Shown here: one piece after another, positions 56,342 to 64,000 of the stretch
Numbering within the stretch: position 1 is the first letter of the stretch
How the letters are laid out: every line of letters starts with the position of its first letter
NCBI GenBank assembly: GCA_016271365.2
Contig: CM057458.1
Coordinates: forward strand, 199,798,501-199,862,500
Direction: 5' to 3'
Source of the DNA: Neoceratodus forsteri
Taxonomy: Eukaryota; Chordata; Ceratodontiformes; Ceratodontidae
Length of the DNA: 64,000 nucleotides
Program-made: the position numbers and the translations under genes
The notes under the pieces: model-generated
Told to the model about the DNA's origin: nothing
Databases searched by the model: none
Seen by the model: the letters and a program-made list of their open reading frames with translations, nothing else

Positions 56342-59300
56342 TCAACAGAGAAACATAAAAACATAAACTTTGCTGGCAGATAACAGTTTAGCCCATCTAG
56401 TCTGCCCATTTTTCCCTGCCTATGGTATCACCATAGGATAGAACCTACTTGATCTCTGGCCCATTCTTCCCCTTCTCTAAGATTCCCTTATGTTTATCCC
56501 ATGCATTCTTGAACCCCATCACTGTTTTTGCCCCCACTACCTCTGCTGGAAGGTTGTTCCAGGAATCCACCACTCTTTCTGTGAAGAAGTACTTCCTCAC
56601 ATCTCTCATGAATCTACTCCCCCCTTCCAGCTTCATGTCATGTTACCCTCCTCCAGCTTCATAGTATGTCCCCTTGTTCATGAGCACCTGTTTCCTGAAA
56701 AATACTTCCCTCCTGCACCTTATTTACCCCGTACAGTATTTAAAGGTCTCTATCATATCCCTCTCCTTCCTTTCTTCAAGGGAGTGCATATGAAGGTCCT
56801 TAAATCTCTCTTCATATGGTTTCTGATGCAGACTCTGCATCATTTGGTGTCCTCCTGTAGACCGCCTCCTCTCTGTCTATGTCCTTCAGGAGATGTGGTC
56901 TCCAGAACTGAATGCAGTACTCTAGGTGGGGTCTTACCAGTGATCTACACTGTGGCAACACCACCTCCCTCTTTCTGCTGCTGATACCCCTCCGTATGCA
57001 CCCCAGTGTCCCACTTGTCCTCCTAACTGTCTTGTTGCACTGCCTGGCTGCCTTTAGATCATCAGATATGATAAACTCCAGGTCTTTTTCCTACTTGGTG
57101 GTGGTCAGTACCACCTAACCCATTTTGTACTCCACTGCTGGGTTTCTGTTCTCCAAGTGCATTCATTTGCACTTTTTCACATTGAAACCCAGCTGCCATA
57201 CCCTTGACCACTCTACAAGTTTTCTCAGGTCTCTGCTCATCCTTTCCACACACATGCCCTCTGGAGTGTCCACCCTATAGTAGATTTTGGTGTCATTCAC
57301 AAAGAGGCAGACCTTCTCTTGCAGCTTTTCTGCATTGTCAGTTATTAAGACATTAAAGAGGACTGATCCCTGAGGCACCCCACTGGTTACTTTCCCTTCC
57401 TCATAGTGAGCTCCATATACCACCATCATCTGCTGCCTATCCCCTAACCAATTTCTTACCCAACTTACACATTTGGACCCACTCCTAAGCTACCCAACTT
57501 GCTCATCAGTCACCAATGAGGAATGGAGTCAAAAGCCTTACTGAAATCTAGGTAGGCTACATTCACCACTCCACTCTGATTTAGCTCCTTGGTCACCCAG
57601 TCAAATAAATTTATCAGATTCATTTGACATGACCTCCCCTCTGTGAATCCATGCTGCCTCTGGACTTGTAACCCACTGGATTCAAGATATTTCACAATCT
57701 TTTCCTTCAGCAGTGATTCCCTTTTCTTTCATGCCACGGATGTCAGGCTGACTGGTCTATAATTGCCAGCCTCTTCCTTGCTACCACTTTTGTAAAGTGG
57801 GACTTCAGGTGCCCTTATCCAGTCCTCTAAAACAACGTTTGTTTCCAATGAACCACTAAAAAGGGCTGTCAGAGGTGTATCCAGTACCTCCTTGAGCTCC
57901 CTCAATACCCACGGATGCACCCCGTCTGGCCCCATTACTTCATCCACTTTCAGATTATCGAATACCTTCAGGACTCTCTCCTCTGAAAATGGACTAATGT
58001 CCACCTCCCTCCTTCCAGTGGTCATGTTACTCTTTTGTGACCCATCCCCTTCACCTTCCTCTGTGAACACTGAATGAAAGTATTTGTTCAGGATGTCAGC
58101 TTGTTTCTGGTCCCCATGTGCACAGCCCCCCCCTTCCCTTTTTAACCTTACAGTCCCACCCCAGTCTTCCTCTTTTTGCTTTCATACCTAAAAAATGTCT
58201 TGTCCCCTTTCATTACCACCTGGGCTATTCTGTCTTCACTTTGTGCCTTGGCAGTCCTAACTGCTCTCCCTGCTTCCATGTGTTTACCCGGATACACCTC
58301 CCTATGCATCTCCTTAACCTATCTAAATGCTATCATTTTAGCTTTACCTCTTCTGCCACCTCTTTCAAAAACCATAGTAGCCTCTTTTTCCTCTTGCTTT
58401 TGCTCACTTGCTTAGCACACAGATTTCTTGCCTTCACTATAGCCCTTTTTAGCTTCACCTACTGTTTCTTCATCCCACCCACGTCATCCCCATTTACCAA
58501 GCTATCCCATCTGTATAAAATCTGCCCTCCTGAAGTCCAGAACACTTGTGTGTGATTCAATTCAACAACCATCCTTATATTGAACTATATTGTACAGTAC
58601 AGTGACTCCCCAAGTGGCCTCCCACCTTGATGCTTGCAACACTGTCCCTGTTAGTGAGTATCAGGTACAATACCGCCCCATCACTGGTAGGTTCACTGAC
58701 TATTTGCCTGGGAAACACCCCCTGAAGGGAGCCCAGGGTGTCCCTGCTCCTAGCTGAAGCTGCAGCTGGGAGGCTCCAAGCTACATCTAGCAGATTGAAG
58801 TCCCCTATCGGCAGCACCTCCCCTTTTTCTGTCATCTTGCCACTGACTTCCACCAGTGCCTTATCTAACTCTTCCCCCTGTGCTGGAGGTCTGTCGATCA
58901 TGCTAGTGTGAATAGCGGCTCCATTCCCCATCTCTAGGGTGACCCTCAGTACCTCTGCACCCCCCATATTCCCTGTATCTTCTTTGCTTTTATGCCTTCC
59001 CTCAGAGAAACACCATGTCCTTGCCTTTTCTTCCCACTCTGTCCTTCCTGAACAGAGTACAACCTGGTATAGCCATGCCCCAGTCGTGGTTTTCAGTGCA
59101 CCATCACTGGGCAATGGCCACAATTTCCAGGTTAGCCTCTGCCATCATGGCCTCTAGATCCAGAATGTAGTTACCTAGACTTCTAGTATTCATACTCATG
59201 GCCTTCCAGAGTTTGTTACCACTCTGTTTAACCTCCTTCTTTCCCTTTTGTCCTCCTTTCTTTCCCCTCCTTCCCCCTTCTCTTTTTAATGCCTCTATTC

Positions 59301-59640
59301 CCATCCCCCTTCATTTCTACTGCCCTCCTTCCATTATTAATTTGTAACCCTGGGCGATTTCAGTCCCCTTGGGTTCTCCCTACTCTCCACTTCAGTCTGC
59401 GGGGGTCAGTTATTGCCTCCCAGATTTCTTCTGCCACCCTCTCAGCTAGTTTAAATGTTCATCAAAGTAACATCTAAACTGCCCACTGAGGACTGCAGTT
59501 CCCCTCCCAGATGGATGCAGACCATCACCCCTGCTAAGGTCTTATCTTTCCATGTGGATTCCCAGTCACCAGTGTAGCCAAATACCTCTTATCTGCACCA
59601 TTCCCTCAACCATGGGTTAAAGGTTCTGGTGCAGAGATCC
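56342..59640 (-). mobile_element. Inner CR1 LINE, ~3.3 kb, inserted in the outer CR1
   Basis: Read right to left: the end of ORF1 (59640-59470), endonuclease (59304-58575, with EKGEVLPIGDFNLLDVAW), RT (58070-57062) and the C-terminus (56664-56449, YFFTERVVDSWNNLPAEVVGA), then the 3' end 'tttatgtttttatgtttctc' near 56365-56345. RT landmarks are VDEVMGPDGVHPWVLREL, NYRPVSLTSVA, QHGFTEGRSCQMNLI, AYLDFSKAFDSIPHW and SGVPQGSVL. The catalytic motif reads LFVNDT, with Asn for the first Asp. The 5' part of ORF1 is missing. Many stops and frameshifts. Confidence 0.85.
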
Positions 59641-61236
59641 CTTCCTGTACCTCTTTCACCCCCGGTGATGTACTTAGGCCTCTATCATGTTCCCTCCTCC
59701 TCTCTTCTAGTGTGTACTTATTGAGATCCCTCAGTCTTTCCTCATAGGGCTTTTGATGCAACCCCTGCACCATTTTAATTGCCCTCCTCTGGACAGCCCC
59801 TATACTGCCTGTACCCTTTCTGAGCTATGGTCTCCAGAACTAGACACAGTATTCCAGGTGGGGTCGCAACAATGATTTGTATACTAGCAACACTGCCTTT
59901 CTCCTCCTGCTGGTGATTCCTCACCCTATGTGCTGTCATCTCACCTGTCCTACCTCCTGCCTTGTTTAACTCCCCCCCACCACCTTGAGGTCATCAGATA
60001 TGATAACCCCAAGATGTGTTTTCCTGCTTTGTGACCATCAATATGCCCCCCACACCATTTCTAGACAGCACCTGGGTTTCTGTGTCCTAGGTGCATGATT
60101 TTGTACTTGTTTTTTCATTGAAACCCAGCTGCCATATCCTCAACCACTCCTCGAGTTTTCTCCGGTCTCTATTAATTTTCTCCACCCCCTCCAGAGTATC
60201 TATCCTATTGCAGATTTTGGTGTCATCTGCAAAGGTGTATCCCTTCTCTGCCAGCTCTTCTACAGTGTTGCTTGTGAATACAGGGAAGAGGACTGGTCCA
60301 AGTACTGAGTCTTGGGGTACCCTGCTGGTCCCTCTCCCCTCATTACAGTGAGTGCCATTTACCACCACCCTCTGTCATCTATCCTTCAACCAGCTCCTTA
60401 TCTCATTACCTACAATAGCTCCATATGAAGTCAGAACTATCCATTGTTTACCTGACTCTAAATGGCCACCCAGGAGGTAATGAGTTAATACAGTTTACAG
60501 CCTTAGGTTCCACCCCTAAGCTGCCCAGTTCCTTATAAGCCTCCTAAGTGGTACAGTGCTGAAGGCCCTGCTGAAGTCTAGTTAGACCATGTCCACCTCC
60601 CGGCCCTGATCTATTTCCTTGGTCACCCAATCAAAGAAATTGATAAAGTTCATCTTACATGAACTCCATACTATGAATCCATGCTGCTTTGGGTCTTGTG
60701 ACCCCACTGGATTCAAGATACTCTGCTAGCTTTTCATTCAGTAGTGTTTTTATTAACTTCCCCATCACCAGTGGTAGACTGACCAGACTGTAGTTGCCAG
60801 CCTTCTCCCTCCTCCTGCTCTTATGGAGTGGGACTATGTCTGCCCTCCTCCTGACCTCTGGAACAACTCTTGTTCCCAGTGAGTTGTCAAATAGGGCTGT
60901 CAGAGGTGCAGCCAGTACCTCTCTGAGCTCCCTCAGAACTCTTGGATGTGTCTCATCTGCTCCTATCTTTGTCCACTTTCATTTTCAAGTCCTCTCAGGA
61001 CTCTTCCCTCTGTGAATGGACTTCTATCCATCCCCCCCTTTGTTCCTGCTGCTTCTATATGGTCTGCCCCTTTCCTTCCACTGTGAAGACTAAGCAGAAG
61101 TACCTGTTCAGGATATATGCTTTTTCTGATCCTCCTCTGCACAATCTCCCCCTGCCCTTCTTATCCTCACAATCTCGCCCCTGTTCTTCTTCTTTTCGCT
61201 TATGTATCTGAAGAACATCTTGTCCCTGTTAGCTAT
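59641..61236 (-). mobile_element. Outer CR1, RT part
   Basis: On the minus strand the RT can be followed from about 61210 down to 59645. The frame 60368-60087 contains VLGPVLFPVFTSNTVEEL, FADDTKICNRIDTLEGVE (both catalytic Asp kept) and WQLGFNEKT. The later LYKYTLEERRE-type and MIEA-type blocks lie near 59720-59690. It is cut at 59640 by the inner CR1 and resumes at 56341. 5'-truncated at about 61236. Confidence 0.82.
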
Positions 61237-62216
61237 CCAAAATGTAAACAAACTCTAGCAAGAGCCAATATGGCTGCAAAATAATGGTTTTATGGGCAGT
61301 GAGAAATGTGTAAACTAACAATGTTTGCACTAATCACTGAGCCACCTAACTGCACTTTATAATTGTTGTGCTACACACACACACACTGACTAATACATAT
61401 GCACATATATGCATATATGCATGTATGTTCTAATGCAACATAGCAGTACACTGTCTACACACATTTTTACAGATAAAAAAAGATATTGAAGGACCGTTTT
61501 CTTCTTTTCAGGCTCCGAGGAACATCAGAGGGTGGGGGGCTGCCACTAGACACCTCATTTAACACAGCAATGATATGCATAAGGCAGAAATTGATCTAGA
61601 TAGTGGGGGAATGTAGACTAGCAATTTTTGCACTAACCACTGAGCCACCTAACTGCTCTTTCTAATTGTTGTGATACACACACACTGACTAATACATATA
61701 CACATACACATATACATGTATATTCCAGTATTACATAGCAGTGCACTATTTATACACAAAGAACATTGCCACACAAACACACTAACACACATACACTGCC
61801 TTGTATGGCATTTATTTACTTATATTCTGGGGGCCCAGGTCTGACATTTTTGACAAGGTAGCACCCCTCCATACAGAAAGCAACAACTATGTTATTTTGC
61901 TAGAGGTGACCCTTAGGTACTTATCTAGGTAGATGTGATCATGTAAAATGGTAGCAAGGTATGCCAATGCTAGATTTTTGTACCCATGTCAAAAAAAATT
62001 TTGTGCAAGTAAAAAGGCCACAAAAATATACTAAAGTTGTCAAGACAAGTTTGAAAGTACAAATGACCAATAAAATGGGATTTAAACAATTTATTTTAAA
62101 AGACAAAAACACATTTTAGTCATGCAAAAGGTTTCTTTGACACTAATTATTACTAATTTATTTTAAAAGACAAAAACACATTTTAGTCATACAAAAGGTT
62201 TCTTTGACACAAATGA
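61237..62216. repeat. Unclassified DNA with two local duplications
   Basis: About 150 bp at 61309-61460 is repeated at 61613-61765 ('ccactgagccacctaactgc', 'cacactgactaatacata'). A second, almost perfect tandem duplication of 64 bp occupies 62087-62150 and 62151-62214 ('aaaagacaaaaacacatttt'). One 'gccactagacacc' motif lies at 61543. No gene. Confidence 0.75.
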
Positions 62217-62450
62217 TTAATAGGGCTTATTACTTAAGGAATTTTGGCCTTGTGGTTTGTATTGATAAATGCACAGATTATTCATTGACACAAAATTTTT
62301 AAATACCATATTCATTATAATAGAAGCCAGATATACCACTGCACACCATGGTGCTAGCAAAACACTAATATCTAATGGGCTCCCTCCCAGCAATGGGTAA
62401 TATGACAGTATATATGTGTGTCTAGCCTTTTTCAATATATTTGTCATAAG
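62217..62450. other. 3' flank of the Cys-rich pseudogene
   Basis: AT-rich. No coding motif recognised beyond the stop at 62451. Confidence 0.4.
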
Positions 62451-63660
62451 TTACATGTCTAAGTCTGAAACATCTGTAGTATCAGACTCATGTGGATCCA
62501 AACTGGCAACTTTATGAGGATTATAACAGTCCTCACAACCAGTACACAAGCAAGCCTGTGTGCACATTATGCTCTGCCTGGAACAACTGCAGTTGCACTC
62601 ACACTTGACTTTTTTATACCCACATGTAATGAGATCCAGGAGTGCTTCAGGGGTAGGTGTCTGTGTCATTAGTGTTGGAGAAATGTGTCAGTCCTTGTCA
62701 TGATGCCAGCCATTTCCAATTGGGGATGGGATGTCAGGCTGAGCCTCCAGGGCATGTTTCCAGATAAGGGTCTGGTAATCTGCATACTTAGTATGTTGCA
62801 GAAGACTATCAGAAGTTAGGGGATGGCTTCATTCTGGGCCTGTTTGTGACAGAAAAACTTATACTGTGCACCATTTACATCTGATGAGTTAGCTGTTGGG
62901 TCATAGAGAAGGGTTATCAGAAGTTCTTCTGATTTCAGCTGTGCAGGAGGTACTATATATCTACCGTATTGCCAAACATTTAAATTTGTGTGGATTCTTC
63001 CTGACAAGCTTCCATGGCTTTAGTTTGCCAACCCTTACAAGACTGCTGGTTGACTGTCACCCAGTCAGTATGTGTACTGCTGGCAACATTCTGCATAGTT
63101 GTTGGCCAAGTTCAGCTGCTATGGTGTGGGTTGGTATAAACCTGGCTTTATGCTTCACACCAGTGTGAAACCAAAGCTCTTGAGCTGCTTCCAACTTGTG
63201 AATAAAATGTACACAGAGACCTGCAATCCCTTCTGGCCATCTGTGCACCCCTTAGAGTGTGCCCATCATTAGGATGCCAAAATTTGAAATTTGCTGCCCC
63301 TTTCCTGAGGTCTGCCCCCCTGGAGTTGGAATATTTAGTCAGGGGAGCATGGGGGGCATAGCCCCCCCCACAAGGGGTGCAGCAAATTTAAATCCTGGTG
63401 CCCTAATGACAGGCATACTCTGACATGTGCATTCCAAGGGTGGAACCAACTGCAATGTCAGTGTCTGGATACCACACCACTACATGAGGGTATTCTTGTG
63501 AATCATGTGCAACATGAAGTAGAAGTCGAGTACCTGCTTCTTCGTGCAATGAAAATAGATTTTCTTGCTCTACAACGCCATCTGAAGTGACCATGTGAGC
63601 AATGAGGCCATCCTTGAATCCACCTGCAAGAAAAAAATACTCAACCTTAGTAATTGTGTT
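62451..63660 (-). pseudogene. Repeat-borne protein with HEEADTR/PDTD nuclease-like core and Cys-rich tail, broken
   Basis: Read right to left. Near 63640-63440 are YFFLAGGFKDGLIAHMV, LHEEAGTRLLLH and VVVWYPDTDIAV. After a MITE (63266-63409) come AQELWFHTGVKHKARFIPTH, TIAAELGQQLC and LPAVHILTGCDSQPA (63248-63040). A middle region follows (63007-62816), then PEALLDLITCGYKKVKCECN and CSCSRQSIMCTQACLCTGCE (62650-62540) and an acidic end at 62451. I know this order from large repeated, poorly characterised proteins in fish and cnidarian genomes; the acidic motifs recall PIN/XPG-type nucleases. In the usual HEEADTR motif Asp is Gly here. Stops and the MITE show a dead copy. The N-terminus beyond about 63660 is not readable. 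Confidence 0.65.
63266..63409. mobile_element. 144-bp MITE with ~36-bp inverted ends
   Basis: 'tcattaggatgccaaaattt' (63266) mirrors the complement of 'aaatcctggtgccctaatga' (63390-63409). The match extends to 'ttgctgcccctt' against 'aaggggtgcagcaa'. It interrupts the coding sequence of the Cys-rich protein. Confidence 0.8.
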
Positions 63661-64000
63661 TCTTCCAAGGTATTCTTCAATATTATTAACTTTTGCAGTC
63701 AGCCTCCAATGTTGAACTGCCCAGAGAATGAAATGAATGTAAATGATGGAACACTCATTGGCTCGTGCTACCATTCAAACTGCTGCCCTTACCAACTGCT
63801 GTGTTCTATAACACTCAGATTTCATGAACAGTCTATGGGGTAAGACCCCCTAGCTAGTATAATAATAACATATACAACACATTTTTAGCAACAGAAGAAA
63901 CTCCTCCAAAACAGAATCCTCAACAGTCAGAGAAGACTAAAGAGGGAAACAAAACCTATCTGGGTTAAACAACCTTTCATAACACAACATGTTAAGAACC
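63661..64000. other. Unclassified DNA at the window edge
   Basis: May contain degraded upstream sequence of the minus-strand Cys-rich protein. No motif can be followed with confidence. Confidence 0.4.

Overview
This window looks like repeat-rich, gene-poor chromosomal DNA from a vertebrate. I found no convincing host gene. The repeats are CR1, L2, L2/Rex1-like and L1/Tx1-like LINEs, a MIR/CORE-type tRNA SINE family, a retrovirus-like LTR element, foldback elements, MITEs and many CA/TA microsatellites. This mix fits a large tetrapod or lobe-finned genome. An amphibian (caecilian or salamander) is my first guess and a non-avian reptile is possible; the species cannot be read from the sequence.

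Layout. 1-3200: unclassified DNA with a 110-bp-arm foldback around a (TG)n loop. 3206-4052: L2 3' end. 4053-7195: L1/Tx1-like element with ORF1 and the endonuclease part of ORF2. 7196-12350: almost full-length CR1 with two tandem 319-bp 5' units, an esterase-type ORF1 split by a SINE, an intact endonuclease ORF, a broken reverse transcriptase (RT) and the CR1 3' tail. 12351-16990: mostly unclassified repeats and one SINE. 16990-23291: two tandem arrays in succession, one of palindromic ~270-bp units and one of ~755-bp units. A truncated CR1, a SINE and a 2-kb inverted-repeat element have inserted into them. 23292-31600: tandem repeats, foldbacks, a second 270-bp array, a LINE tail and a CpG-bearing ~230-bp repeat.

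31640-50117 is a nest. A plus-strand L2/Rex1-like LINE is split at 33907/48909 by a ~15-kb element with two ~1.9-kb direct LTRs and a 4-bp target duplication (TATA). A proline-tRNA-like primer-binding site and a polypurine tract place that element on the minus strand. It is itself invaded by a ~6.5-kb minus-strand LINE, which carries further insertions. I recognise no retroviral pol.

51000-52690 is another CR1-group LINE, followed by a 79-bp tandem array and a CR1 piece split by a MITE. 55998-61236 holds a minus-strand CR1 inserted within an older minus-strand CR1. 62451-63774 holds remains of an unusual repeated protein with a HEEADTR/PDTD-type nuclease-like core and a Cys-rich tail, split by a 144-bp MITE.

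The protein-coding material is nearly all parasitic and decayed. The best leads are the nested LTR element with an unidentified interior, the CR1 5' tandem units, the palindromic arrays, and the Cys-rich protein family at the right edge.
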